Origin: Steinernema hermaphroditum
Lineage: Eukaryota; Nematoda; Chromadorea; Rhabditida; Steinernematidae
Direction of reading: 5' to 3'
DNA: 64,000 nt
Assembly (NCBI GenBank): GCA_030435675.1
Contig: CM059625.1
Coordinates: 4,278,001-4,342,000, forward strand
Part shown: in pieces, positions 12,218-24,615 of the stretch
Numbering within the stretch: position 1 is the first letter of the stretch
Layout of the letters: each line of letters begins with the position of its first letter
Position numbers and translations under genes: made by a program
The notes under the pieces: model-generated
Seen by the model: only the letters and a program-made list of their open reading frames with translations
Database searches by the model: none
Told to the model about the DNA's origin: nothing

Positions 12218-13361
12218 GCTGTTGTCCAAACCAACCGTCCGCCCGCTCATCCCCTAATAATAGAACAGCAATAGCTACCGACCAAATAATTAATTAATTA
12301 ATTGTTAAATCGTATTGTACATGATGATAATATTCGCATTGTGTGGCCCCGTATTTGTTTGTCTGTACAAAAAAAGCGAAAAAAAAAGAAGAGACTCTAA
12401 TCGAGCAAACGACTACTGAACGCCGCGGCGCCGAGGTATCATCAGGAGCGTTGCTGCAGACGTTTGCACTCGTGCGCGGATTCAGTTTTTGTTGCCGCTT
12501 CGGGCCGTGCGCTAATCTTGAGACAATACCGTCTCTGCCACTACTTGCGCTCTGCCTCAAGGGATTATCAGCCTTCAGACGAACAACCGGACAAGACCAG
12601 TTGTTTTTAAATGTTCAATGGGCGGATCATTTTTCGTCCATTTGCCTATCAATTACCTGGGAATGAATCCAGCGTCTTCACTCATTTGCAGCGCCACCCT
12701 TTGAGGCGGTGGCCATTGGGTGGATTCGGAGAAGGGCTGCGGATTCCCGGTCGAGTCGGCCTTCCTTTATGCTATTTTACTACTGGGGGTTAGGTGCGCG
12801 CCCATAACTGTCAACCCCCGTCAAAAAGCTTGTTCAAAAACGGGTTTTCGCCAATTTGCTCATGTCACTTTGTGCAAAACATAACTCCTCAATTACTAGG
12901 TGAACGTCGGTCGCCAGGCGCCAGTGCCTTCAGGCGCTCCCCCCGCCTGGAATGCCGTGCTATTCGACGGTAATCACTTGTTCCGACACCGATGGCCTTC
13001 GCTTTTGTACCTCCCGCTATGTAAAGGGCGTTTCAAACCTGTTCAACTTTTGACGTTCGTCTAGAGCTACTTAAATGAGTGGAATTCCTATATTTACAAT
13101 GGTCGCTGCGAGCACGACCCCCGTAGAAGCAGTTAAAAACACAGTGTCAGCACGTGACCGACGGCCCAGTTCGCGCGTTCTCTTACTTATTTCCTTATCA
13201 TTAAATGCGATGTGATTTGTATTCGCGTCTGGAACGCGTGGATGACTTCCGAACATGTGTCTCCGCGTCATGCTTCCGAGCTACCCTTACTACATCAGCT
13301 AGAAGATGTAAATTTCAAATGCATTTCACCTGTTACCAACGGTCTAATGCGTGTCTTTCAG
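12218..13361. other. Intergenic region
   Basis: Downstream of the PAN gene. It holds a TTAATTAATTAATTAATT run near 12288-12304 and otherwise no convincing ORF or RNA. It probably contains the promoter of the distal AT-1 5' exon. Confidence 0.5.
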
Positions 13362-13466
13362 CAGCGTTCAATGGAGGACTGTTCGAAAGCGGTTGTCATT
13401 CTCGAGTCCGGTGGCAAACTGTCCGATTCGAAGGCACCCAAAAACAGCTGCGACAAGAACAACAAG
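13362..13466 (+). other. Candidate alternative first exon of the AT-1 gene
   Basis: An acceptor GTCTTTCAG at 13353-13361 is followed 9 nt later by ATG (13371) and 32 open codons (MEDCSKAVVILESGGKLSDS...) ending at a good donor AAG|GTAGGA at 13466 in phase 0. Phase 0 is exactly what the second coding exon of the transporter (15932) needs, so this could replace the exon at 15423 in another isoform, with spliced-leader addition at 13361. No other downstream partner exon was seen. It could instead be a stray splice-like ORF. Confidence 0.45.
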
Positions 13467-15422
13467 GTAGGAACTTCGCTCAAAAGTTACATAAAAAGCA
13501 GGAGAGCTCTTTAACCGGGGGGCACGCCTCAAAATCTGTTGACAGTATTGTCGGAAGACAATAAGGTATAAGTGCGCGGAATGCGGGAGCGCAAAGAAGG
13601 GAGATCTGTCAGCAGGGCGCGAACCAAATCGCTCAATTTGCTCTTTCACGCTCCCGAAGAGGGAGAAATCGAATCATGGGCGATTGTTAGTCTACCACCT
13701 ATTCTGATCTCATATGACTTCTGTGTAAATGAAGGACAGCAACAGAGTCGGCGACGTCGTCTTTTCTTCGTTCAGCGAAAAGGAGTCGGTTAGTAGAATT
13801 TTAAGTACCCTTTCTTAGAAAAACGTTTATTCACTGGAACGGAATTTTCACGTTGTTGCGTTTTGTGTTCGCGAGTGTTTATATTCACAATAGCCAATGA
13901 TTACACTTTCCTATTTGATCCCTTTTACCCAGCTTCCCGTTGTTTTGTATACTGGATCAATAGCACTATTACGTGAAAACGGGATCCATTCGCTTCTACA
14001 AATACGGGTCAATCGGTAGATCAAAGATTTTCAACTTGCAAACCTGATTCTGCAGCTAATCATCGCCTCGTTCACCAACTCTTCCGTTCTCCATTGGTCA
14101 TAATAATCAGTCGAATCCGCTGTTTGCATAGTGAGCGTCCCCCAAAGCGTCCCTCTCCATCCATATGTATTTTTCAACAATTTGCGGACGAAGATCGCAT
14201 TTTCGGAGATGGTTAAAAGTGAGTTTTTTGTCGTGATAAACCGCAGGCGCGATAGCATCAAAGGTGTCACATGACCTTTCGCCGACGGCGTTGTGCACGA
14301 CTTTTTCATGGAACTCCCTATTTACCCGTTCAAAACGCGACTGTCGGAACGTTTGCGAACGCCCCGCCAAAATAATCAGGTCATAACCGCATTTAACAGC
14401 CCTTTCATGATATCGCATATCGGAAACGCCCTCGTACGAATTGATTATAATCGCATCGGGTGCACGTGAAAACCTGAGTAGGAAGTCAGCTTTTTCTGCG
14501 TCGCGTTGCGTTTAATCCAGACAAAAAAAAATGGAATGCAAACCTGAATTTTTGGTGTGCTTCATACACTGACATGAAAGAAAACATTGTGTTCAAGAAA
14601 AGGAATGTGTCACGCGGGTATGCGACTGTTCAACGTGTACTCTTGTGGTCCTTTTGGATGATTTGGTCACAAGACGGTTCAATACACTTGAGTACATGAT
14701 CATTCTCAGGGAACAGTGAATTAAAACGAACCAATGCGGCGTTTTTGGAGCTGTTTGCAACAGTTCCCGTGAGCATGTTTAATTGAACTGATGTGTGTGG
14801 TCACAAAAGCGCAGATTCCCCGCAGAAAACGCACTGTGTTACGCCACTCCTGCGAGCAATTTACTGTAGCCACGAAGTCAATTCTGACGACAAAACGCAC
14901 ACGAGTAGACGTTTCCCAGTTTTTGAACGAGGACCACCCAGGGCGTCGAAACATATGACGTGTACCTTTTGTTGTGACGGCTGACAATCAGTAATTTCGC
15001 TCTGTCGCAAGCCGTCTGCTCGGACTGTAATCGCGCCAAATGCCGAAGCGGTTCATCTTGTCACATTCATCAGTGTTTTCCTCATTTTTCCGTCCAGATT
15101 GTATATAGATGTTCTGCTCTTTTCGCCGTTACTGTAATTCAGTTCTTGCTCTTCTCTTCTCTGCTGTTCAATCTTGCTCTTCTACCTATTTATCCCACTT
15201 CCCGGTGATTTCACTGTCGGTTCCGCGTGTTAACCTTTCATTTCTTATCATTGCTGTCTGCCTTATTTCCGTTTCCACGTTTCCACTTTTGCTCGACCTC
15301 TACGTTTCCGTTTTTCCAATTGATTACATTGTAGTTCGCGCGGCTGTATTTCATTCTGCCGGCGAATCTACCCGGCGTGATGGTCGTCGTCTTTTGACGC
15401 TCTTTTCGTCCGCGCGTACGTC
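13467..15422. other. Upstream region or first intron of the AT-1 gene
   Basis: No convincing coding exon. The part 15060-15420 is pyrimidine-rich on the plus strand and open in one frame (15109-15426), but its residues show no conserved pattern; it is read as 5' flanking or untranslated sequence. Confidence 0.4.
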
Positions 15423-18400
15423 ATGATAACTACTCCACTAATCAACAGAACTACATCGAACGGAACAGCAGAGGACGACAACGAGGAGGCGGTAGCAACG
15501 AAGACAGCGGCTGAAATCGACGATCATCGTCTCTCCGAAGTCATCGTAATGTCCGAGAGAAAAACTAGAATCCGAAGACGCGCATCAAAGAGCCGGCGAG
15601 ATGGTGTGGCTGGCGGTGGCGGCGCGATGCCGCACACCGGGGAAGACCTGATGGCGGTGGAGCCCCAGCTTGATTCTGCGACAGGACCTCATATGCCACT
15701 CATTTATCGTTCAAGTTACAAAGACAGCGATTACTCTCGTGTTCGAGACGAGGTATGTAGGAATTCATCGTTGGGTTTTCTCGTTTTTTTTTTGTCATGC
15801 TGACTGTGACTTGTTGGACTGTGGTTGTGCTGCTCTTAATATGCTCCTCATATTACGTGTGATTAGCCTGTCTTGCGCTGTCACGCATCGTCTTCATAAG
15901 TTGGCGTTGTTGTAATGTCGTGTGCTTTTAGTCTCCCGTTGATCAAACGCTCTCATGGTTTGCCCGAACAAGGAAGAATTTGAAAGGCGACTTCTCGTCA
16001 ATATGTCTGCTGCTGTTCCTGTATCTTCTTCAGGTGAGCTGTCTGAAAATGTTGTCTATGGGAAATTAATGCCGTATTCAGGGTATTCCACTTGGATTAA
16101 TCGCTGCGATTCCGCTGATACTCCAGGGTAAACATGTGTCGTATAAGGATCAAGCGATATTTTCGTTCGCTTATTGGCCATTCAGGTAATTTATCGTGCC
16201 AAGCAGTGCCATGTGAAACTGCTGTTTCAGTTTGAAACTACTGTGGGCTCCAATTGTCGATTCAATTTACTGGAAGAAGCTTGGTCGCAGGAAATCGTGG
16301 ATGGTTCCGTGCCAATATCTCATCGGCATTTTCATGCTTGTTCTCTCGTACCAAGTTTCGAATATTATTGGATCGGATGACCGTACGCTTGACAGTTCGT
16401 AACGTCTTAATGCTCTCACTCTTTAGAGCACGTCAATGTCTTCTTTTTAATGAGCGTATTTCTCCCGTTGAACTTCCTTGCAGCGACTCAAGACATTGCA
16501 GTTGATGGATGGGCTCTGACAATGCTCTCCCGGTAGCGTGTTACCTATGAAGACCTGATTGGAAAGTGTGCAATTTCTAGGAAAAACGTCGGTTACGCTT
16601 CCACATGCAATGCTGTCGGTCAAACGGCTGGATTTTTCTTGGGCAACGTCGTGTTTCTGACGCTGGAGTCCGAAGATTTTGCTAATTGGTTCAGATCAGA
16701 ACCCGCCAAAGGTGGACTGATTGATCTTGCTGGTAAGTCACTATTTATTCGATCGAGAGTGCAAAATGAGATCATCCAAGCGGAAAAGAGCGGATCACAA
16801 CCTCTTTGGTGAGCGGGTGATAGGAACGAATGGTGTGCAGCGGAAATTAGCACGTTCGACCGAGCCAGTAGAATGTGTCAAAAATCATGAGCTCGCAACT
16901 GCAACGTATAGACTTTCCAAATATGTATTTGAGTTGTGGCGCTCACCTAGTGTTCTTGTATTGGTCGTAGACGGCGCTCATGCCGTAGCCTCCTTTTTCA
17001 CTAATGATAACTGCGCTCCACCAGTTTCCAAAGCGGTCTTCTGCAGCCTTTTTCATATACCTGCAGCATGTATGTACACGTAAACAATAGCACGTTCAAG
17101 AAGGCTGACCTAGCTTGATAGCTGTACTGGTGAGGGTACATCCCAACCGTCTCCAAGATCAGTTCTTTTAATTTCACCGATTTGCAGTTGTCTTCTGGAA
17201 TTATAATGCTCAAGGGTGTTGCCACTGTAGCGTACCACTTACGGGTCGCTCTCGAGGAAACTGATAGAAGAGAACAAGCCAATACGGAAATGAATAGAGT
17301 TGCGGTTGTAGGGACAGACAGCATGATTTCAATTCAACAGACAGACAGCGAATAGGAAGAAGAGGTCGGCCGCTCTAAAGAGTGATCTATTCTATGCTCT
17401 CTCGCGTTCGAGGGCGTCGTCTGTGCTATTTTGGCAATTATATTTATATCCTCGTTCTTCACCCACCAATTGGCATTGCTTGCCATTCGCACTCTTCTCT
17501 TGCAACAGGCTGTCTCTCTTTCTGCGTTGCGCTTAATTTATTGTTCCGCAGGACCGCCCCTTTGCGCCGAAAATGCGGTGGCGGAATAAGGAGTAAGTTA
17601 ACGCATTGTTATCTCTTGCCTTCGGCTGCGGAAGGGATTAAACACAGGCGACTGCCCGCACAGGTGTGAAGTAAGGCGATCGCGTTCAATAGGTGGCGCT
17701 CATCGGCGGGATGCGAAGCGTAAACAGCCTTGAAAGAACGACTCGCAACGAACACACACTGCATACAACAACAGAATGCGGAAGAAGCGAACAATGCCTA
17801 ATGTTTCTCTGATTGCAGGTTTCGTCTTCTTCTGGGGATGGGTCTTCATCGTCACAACTACGCTGGTGCTGTTCTTCAAGAAAGAAATCGATCACTCACA
17901 AACTCCGGAAAGGTATTAATTACTTTATCTCACAGATTTCGGGTTTCAACTCTCCAGGGAGCGATTGAATTAGATTGCCGACCAGATAGACTGATTTTAA
18001 TGGCTCAATTTGAAACGTCATTCGTAGCACCAGATTCGAAAAATCGAAAAGTTTATTTGATTGCTGCTAATTTAGAACCCTGTGAATTGAGTCTGTGGGG
18101 GTGGACTCGGCTGGATTTTGACGCATACAGATCATTTCTGAGGGGGTGCCCGTGCTGACGGGAATTTATGACTCCAGAGAGTGCTCTTCTTTATGTAAAA
18201 AAGGAAATATCAGCTCGTATCACTTTGAAGACTTGACATCCATATTTCAGCAAAGAGGAAAATGGCGAAGCTGGTGACGAAGATGAAATGGAACTTGGAA
18301 TGGTTGATACGTACCTCGTTCTGCTGAAGATTTTCAGGCTGAAGCCAATGTTCTGGATGGTTGTGGTTCTTCTCACAGGAAAGGTACGCGCCGCTTGAAT

Positions 18401-19224
18401 TCACTTTGCGCAAGCTGAAAACATTCGTTTAGTTCGCGTTTGCGGCTACGGACGGTATCAATGGTCTTAAGTTGATTGAAATGGGCATCCCGAAGGACAA
18501 ACTGGCGGGCCTGTCGGTTTATTTGATGCCGATGCAGATCTTACTGCCTTGGTGCATTGGAAAGTACACATCTGGGCCCCGGCCGCTTAATGTGTTCCTC
18601 TGGGCTTATCCATACCGTATCTTTGTAACTGGTGTTTTTGCTTTGCTTCTCTTTTATACACCGTCGTTCCGTCTCGCCAGCGGTGAATATCCGGTCACAT
18701 TATACGCGTTATGGGTTGCCGCTTTCTGTCTATACCAGGTTCGTAAATTTCCGATTGCCGTATTTCGAGCACTATAATTTTCAGATCGCATCTTATTGCA
18801 TGTTCGTCTCGATGATGGCTTTCAATGCGCAAATTTCGGATCCGAAGATTGGAGGCACATACATGACGTTGCTGAATACGCTGAACAACTTGGGAGGAAA
18901 TTGGCCAGTGACTCTGGTGCTGAGTATCACAGATAAGCTGACATGGAAGAACTGTGTCGCTAAGGGAAGCTCAAAGTAAGATCGCTAAGCTCACATGACG
19001 ATAATTCACGTTCGCTTTGCAGTGTTCTTTTCACGTGTAATACGAAGGCCGACGCGGATTCATGCGCTGCAGGTGGTGATGTGTGCGAAATGTACATCGA
19101 TGGTTATTATCTGGGTGTTGCTATATGCGCTGTTGTGGGCTTCATTTGGTACAAGCTGCTGTTCTCGAAAATCAAGCACTTCCAGAAGATTCCACGCAAA
19201 GAGTGGAGCGTGTTCAAAAAATAG
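15423..19224 (+). CDS. Acetyl-CoA transporter, SLC33A1/AT-1 family
   Basis: ER-membrane transporter that imports acetyl-CoA for acetylation of luminal proteins and glycolipids; major-facilitator type with about 11-12 membrane spans. Eleven exons: 15423-15752, 15932-16033, 16082-16185, 16231-16394, 16427-16532, 16581-16732, 17819-17912, 18251-18383, 18433-18738, 18785-18975, 19023-19224. All phases agree and give 627 residues (human about 549). Diagnostic stretches are LLQGIPLGLIAAIPLIL, KLLWAPIVDSIYWKKLGRRKSW, ATQDIAVDGWALTMLSR, NVGYASTCNAVGQTAGF, ISDPKIGGTYMTLLNTLNNLGGNWP and a C-terminal cysteine-rich loop before the last span. The first 110 residues are charged and poorly conserved, so the true start may differ; an alternative 5' exon lies at 13371. 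Donors at 16395 and 18739 are the unusual GTTCGT. The 1,086-nt intron 16733-17818 hosts a gene on the other strand. Confidence 0.93.
16847..17324 (-). CDS. Small secreted protein, dynein-light-chain-like fold
   Basis: Three exons (17110-17324, 16947-17060, 16847-16898) join in phase to 126 residues, entirely inside intron 16733-17818 of the AT-1 gene on the opposite strand. Residues 1-25 form a signal peptide (MLSVPTTATLFISVLACSLL). The mature part resembles the LC8 dynein light chain core: a helix ARYMKKAAEDRFG followed by WWSAVII, YGMSAVYDQY and CELMIFDTFYWLGRTC, parallel to LC8 IKKEFDKKYN / TWHCIVGRN / FGSYVTHE / FIYFYLGQVAILLF. LC8 is cytosolic, so a signal peptide implies a different job. 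Three cysteines remain in the mature part, one of them the last residue. Donor of intron 1 is GTCAGC, which is weak. Alternatives: a divergent ground-like domain, or a chance ORF; the phase agreement over two introns argues against chance. Confidence 0.6.
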
Positions 19225-19860
19225 GCAGTATTTTGTAGCTGATTCAAAAGACAATCTCTCTGGGTGTAACATATCGTATTTATGTGCTTTCCTCACTCTC
19301 CCTGTTCTCCCACCAACCTTCTTCCTCTTGATCTGTCGGACATTCTATCCGTTTACATTGATTCGGATTGTAGCTGCCGCTGTTTCTTCATCCTTTACAA
19401 CTGTCGGCATTTCATAATGCAAGGTCGATTCCAGGCACGCGTTGTGAGCATACCAAATGTGATATATTGTTTTATTTATATTTATCTATTTTTGTTTACA
19501 TATAAATATAACAAGATTGATGAGATCGCGATTGATCATCGGTTTGAAATACATCGAAATGGGGGGCGGGGGTGCATGGATATCTTCGTAAGTGCATGAA
19601 AGACGGAATTGTTCCGTGGATTTTGTGCGACCTCCAACATGAACACCATTAAACGTCCCACTCCGGTCTGCTGACCCTGCGTTTGCAGAAAGATACGAAT
19701 GGTAAAGCGAAGTGACAAGACATACGAGATTTACATATGAAATAGAGCACTGACAAAACCTAATAGATTGGGAACAACATAACATGACGATTCCAGCAAC
19801 AATAACTCTGAAAAGGAAAGAAAACAACGAAACAACGACTGGAGGGAGCGCATGTTCACA
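19225..19860. other. Convergent 3' region between AT-1 and GMPS genes
   Basis: AT-rich spacer holding the two 3' untranslated ends; no gene seen. Confidence 0.6.
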
Positions 19861-22800
19861 TCATTCCCATTCAACAGTACCCGGCGGGAATGAGGTCAGA
19901 TCAAGCAGTACACGATTGATGAATGGAACCGTACTCTTAACTCTTTCGGCCATCTTCAGGATGGTGGCCTCTGGCAAGTCGATGCCGGGAACGGCGGGCT
20001 TCACTGTGGCGTAGTCGCTGTAGACAACCGGACGCAGGCATACACTCCAGTTCCTCGAGGGGAACATGAATTCGGGACGATCGAAGTGGACGGGCAAGAG
20101 GAGCACAGGCATCTGCAAAGCGAAGCTTCAGAGGTTTCTGCGATTAGCCAACAATGATGTCAGTTCATTAAAGTTCATGAACTTGCGCACGTGAGCAATA
20201 CACAATATCGCTGTAATTTCGTAGCTGCTAACTATTCTATGAGCGTGCTCTAATCTTTAATATCTAATGCGGCATCGTGTATAATATTTCTGTCCTTATA
20301 GAACATCTTTCTCGTTCAACATGCGCATAGAAAATAGCCTTCTGTTTCTCTGAGAGCATAGAATAGAAACCCCCATCCGCCTCAAAAGGGATTTAGACTA
20401 CTGGCAAGCAAAAGAGACTAATGCCTTCTTCAGTTCAAAGACAAACATACCGCTTTAAGCTTGTCCCTGCAGTCTTTGAGACCTGGAGCCGGGACGTCGT
20501 CGTACAGGTACCCTGCCAAAACGCTATTAGCCACCTTGTCGGCGTAGGCGAGCTTCCGAACGGTCATCCGACTAATACAGCTTTCCGTGAGATCGTCAAC
20601 ATTAGGAGAAATCTTCTTTCCAAATGCGTAAACAACGCTAAATTCGGCAATAACTCAATTGACGTTCAGTGATGACGTCTTACCGCGTAATACTGGGAAT
20701 GATCTTAGGGATGATCTTAGCAAAGAATGCCATGAACTCCCACGGGACGGGCTCCTGATTCGTAGACAGGGCGACGACATACGAGTCTTTTTTAGCGGCA
20801 CCATTGTAACCGCGCACTTTCATCGGTACCAGGCTGGCTTCCAGCTCAAAATCTTGCGTACGTAAGAAACTAAATTCATCCGTGGATAAGTTGTTGATCG
20901 TTTCCTCCAGTTCGGGGTTCTGAATGAGTGTTATTTGACCCAGAAGTACTCAAATCACTCACGTCTTGCATGTTCTCCACGGGTACGCGCCACATGTCAC
21001 ACAGCCAGCAAAGACGCTCCTGAATCAGTTCGAAGTCGCAATCAAGATATGGGCCTTCGGTGCAGATAATACGAGTGGCAAGGCCGGCCGAAGGAAACGA
21101 ATAACGATTAACGATATGTTCGGGAAACCCGTATTTTCTGGCCAGCTCTTGAAGTTCCTCACGATAAAAATCTTGTAGTGGGTGATAAACGTTGTAGTGA
21201 GGAATATCGATATAATCTTCGGAGAAGTCGCTAAAGAGCATTTCTCGGAATTCGCGCTTGATTATGTCCGAGCGAAGGGTTGACTGACTAAGGCAGGTAT
21301 CTTGGTAGTCAAGGCCGAGCTGAACACAGAAATTATTCTATGACGATTAGCCGCTGACTACCTGTTTGATCATCTTGTTTTTGACAGTAATAAAGCTTTC
21401 AACAACAAGCTTCCGTTTATCCTCTGGACTACATGCTCCTCGCATCCAAACGAATCGGCCTTTGTCATTAATGGCTTCAGCGCCAAGGAAATCTTTCGTA
21501 AAGTCACGGTCTAAAAAAGCATTTTTATTCTTTTCAATCAGAGGTTTTCTTACAGATGGCATTGATTCCGTACTGTTTGAGCATCTTCAGAGTTTCTTCA
21601 CTCTCATTCAGACGTCCGAGCCCGGTTTCCACATGCACTGGGTAAACTCGGTCCTCGCCAAGGGCTTTTTGGAGCAACTTTACCGAAACAGTGGACAATA
21701 ACCCACCAGATGCCAGAACCTACAACCGCATATTTATAGTTTAGTCTGCATGTTTATCCATACCAAAGCCCCATTGCCGCCCATCATCTCCTGAATATCA
21801 TAAATACACTTCGCTTCTCTATAGTCCAGATCATAGTTTGCTGGGAACTTGCAGATCTTGTTCAGGAAATTCTTTAGTATCTTCACACCGCATTCAGTGA
21901 GATCATGTTCCGGGTGGAACTGTACAGCGTAAATCCGATTCTCGGCGTCGGCGACACCTACAAGCAATACCGATATAGTCTGAAATTGCATCGTTGGCCC
22001 CACCTGCGACATAACCGGTAGGACTTGTTGATATAACACTAAAATTTTTTGCGACTGTGTCGCTTTTGATACATTCTCCCTTTCTGAGATAAACACTCTC
22101 CGTGCAAGACAGGCCTTCGAAAAGCGGCGAAGTGATATCCATGACAACAATGCTCTCGCCCTCGTCGACAATAACTCCTTTCCCAGAGCGTCCACCAAAA
22201 TGTGTGTTAACTGCGTGGAATCCTTGACAAATTCCGAGGACGGGAAGACCGCAGGTAAAAAGTTGCGAGTCGATCTGGCCTTCGTTGGCGTAGCTGCTGT
22301 TCATGTCACCACTGATGATGATCGCCTCAAATCCCTGCGTGAGCAGGTCGACAGCTTTCGCTGTGATCGGGAACGTGTCGCTATAGTAGCCACATTGACG
22401 CACCTTGCGGTCGATGAGCTAAAAATGATAATACAGAGAGAGTCAGCCTGTTGCTAATACCATTCCGAACTTCATGCTGCTGTCCAAAATAGCAATTTTG
22501 TTCACTTTGCGGGCTTCGAATGGTGTTGTTTTAACAACAGGATTGCGATTGGTGTTGAACAGTCGTCGGCCGCGAGGAATGTTGGACGGGCCATCGGAAT
22601 TGAGTTTCATGCCGCCTTCCAGCAGTTCGCTGACATTCTGCACGAGTTCGTTCATCAGGGATGACACTTCAGCAGAGATTTGGTTATCATTGTGCGCCAA
22701 ACCATATACGGCGCATTTGTCAGTGGAAGCGGGAGTCTTCTTGTCTTTCTTAATCATTAATTTTCCGTCTGGATTACTGGATTTGGCAGCACCTTAAAAG

Positions 22801-24116
22801 AAGCAGATTATTATTGAGAGAGCTTCACACGTCACGGACATACCACTGCTAGGAGTCGATGTAGCTTTTGCATCTTGACGCTGAGCGACACCACCCGACG
22901 CGAAAGCTTTAATTAGACCGGGACTTGCGAATGGATTCTTGTTCATAGTCGGCTGCTGAATCACCGTCTTCCCGTTCGACTTAGTTAATGACGACAAGTC
23001 CTTTTTCGAAAATAGTTTGGGAAGAGGAGGCTCCTAAAGCACGAAATCAGCATTCACTACGACCGCAACCGTTTAACACAATTATACTGGTATTGTAACA
23101 ACGAGAATAGGCTGTTTTCGTCGAACGCGCTTTCTGAGCTCGTAAGCAAAGGTCTCCTTGTGTTGATTTCCGATTTGTTTTTCCGCAGCTCTCCGGCCTC
23201 ATGTTGTCGCCCTATTTTTCACCTGGAAAAGGAGGCGAGCGCTTTAGCGGCCAAGAAAGCAGAGTCCAACTGAACTGTTCGATTTCATAAGCTGCTTAAA
23301 ATTTCTCATCGCTGTGCCTTTGTTATGCTGAACCGCTTTTGTGATTGTGTGTTTGTTTGACGTGTTTATTGTGCAAATAAAAAGGTTTCCGCATGCAGAT
23401 TTGCCAGCAAATTGAAGGTAATTGATTTTTCGATTAAATTGGAAGTCACTTACTGTTTCAGCGTCCCCACTACCTTTCTCCGAAACTTTGTCGTTCGTCA
23501 GGAGCGACGGAGAACCTGAACGCTTCATTGGCTGCTGGAAGTCCGGGGTGTTATTCTGCGGCGGCGGTGGTGCGTTGGTGTTCCTTGTTAGCTGCAAGTG
23601 GCGCATTAGAAAGTGCAAAACTAGTGCACAATTGACACCTTCCCTGCTGCGCTTGCGTGATGCGCCGCTATTTTGGCGCTGCTTAACAACGGGCGTTTCA
23701 CGACTGGCGAGACGCTGCTCTCCGCCGTCGCATCAACGCGATTCTTGGTGCTGGTAGCAACAAACGCCGAGGAGCGTTCGGTCGAGCAAGTCGACGAGAC
23801 GACTTCAGCTACTCGCTGTTGCTCTAGGCGCTTGCGGTCTTGCTGATCCAATGTCACAATTACCGATGAATCGTTTAAAGGCAATTGAGGTTGCTGTAAA
23901 TGGGATAAATGAGGCGTCGCTACCGAATGGCGCCGCCGATGGGCCCGACTTCGTTACTGCGAACGGATTATTTACGCAACCAATTGTATGAGACCAGCAT
24001 GCACAGCAGGGACGGTACAGATAGCAGCCAACATGTATTAGCAAAAGAGACGAAAAGACTTACTTGTTTGCTACTGCGACTGCCTATTTTGGACTCCAAG
24101 TATTGGGCACAGTGCC
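19861..24116 (-). CDS. gmps-1: GMP synthase (glutamine-hydrolysing) homologue, 5' end incomplete
   Basis: GMP synthases convert XMP to GMP with glutamine and ATP. Exons on the minus strand: 24064-24116, 23639-23893, 23454-23591, 22844-23033, 22461-22792, 22004-22418, 21764-21957, 21554-21719, 21362-21510, 20963-21319, 20684-20919, 20451-20637, 19861-20112; all phases agree. The product has a poorly conserved N-terminal extension of about 250 residues, then a class I glutaminase (LGICQG nucleophile Cys; AVQFHPEHDLTECG His and Glu), then the ATP-pyrophosphatase and dimerisation domains ending LLDLTSFPPGTVEWE, the family C-terminus. Odd: the PP-loop reads SGGLLSTV instead of SGGVDSTV, SQSTLRSD replaces AQGTLRPD, and FPSAGLATR replaces FPGPGLAIR. 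The glutaminase may work while the synthetase site looks impaired. There is also a small IIPKIIPS duplication. No start codon is assigned; exon 24064-24116 begins in phase 1, so at least one exon is missing. Confidence 0.88.
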
Positions 24117-24615
24117 CTGAAATAATACAGAAATGTTAGATAAACGTCGTTGGAGTCGCCTGAAAGTGAATAATCGACTGAAACATAAGCACAAAAGAAG
24201 AAATGGGTCCAAATGTTCAGAACATAAATAAATCCAAATAAATCTGGAGGCGAGCGCCGGGGACAAACACGTGAATTACGGAAGAGCCTCAGGAATAAGT
24301 GCTACGAAAGTCATCAGCCGATTGGTTGCGACGATAACGCACCAGACAGAGCAGAAAAGCCCCTGGCAGTACGATACGGCCAGCAGCAGCGAATGGCAGC
24401 GGACGAACGTGCGACGTTCATCAAGACGCACGGCATGGCGTCCTGGAAATTTGCCCAAACACCGTAGTACACATGCACTCCTTTCTCGAGACCCATGACT
24501 TTATCGCTTGATCCCCCCGTAAAGCCGGTGCTTACACCTGGTCCCGCATAGATAATGTGATAATTTATGAAGATATGTCATATGTAACAACAGGAAATGC
24601 AACATGCTGCACACA
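24117..24615. other. Spacer between sptl-1 3' end and GMPS 5' end
   Basis: Same-strand neighbours about 0.5 kb apart. It must hold the 5' exon or exons of the GMPS gene and the 3' untranslated region of sptl-1; I could not place a start codon with confidence. Confidence 0.5.
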
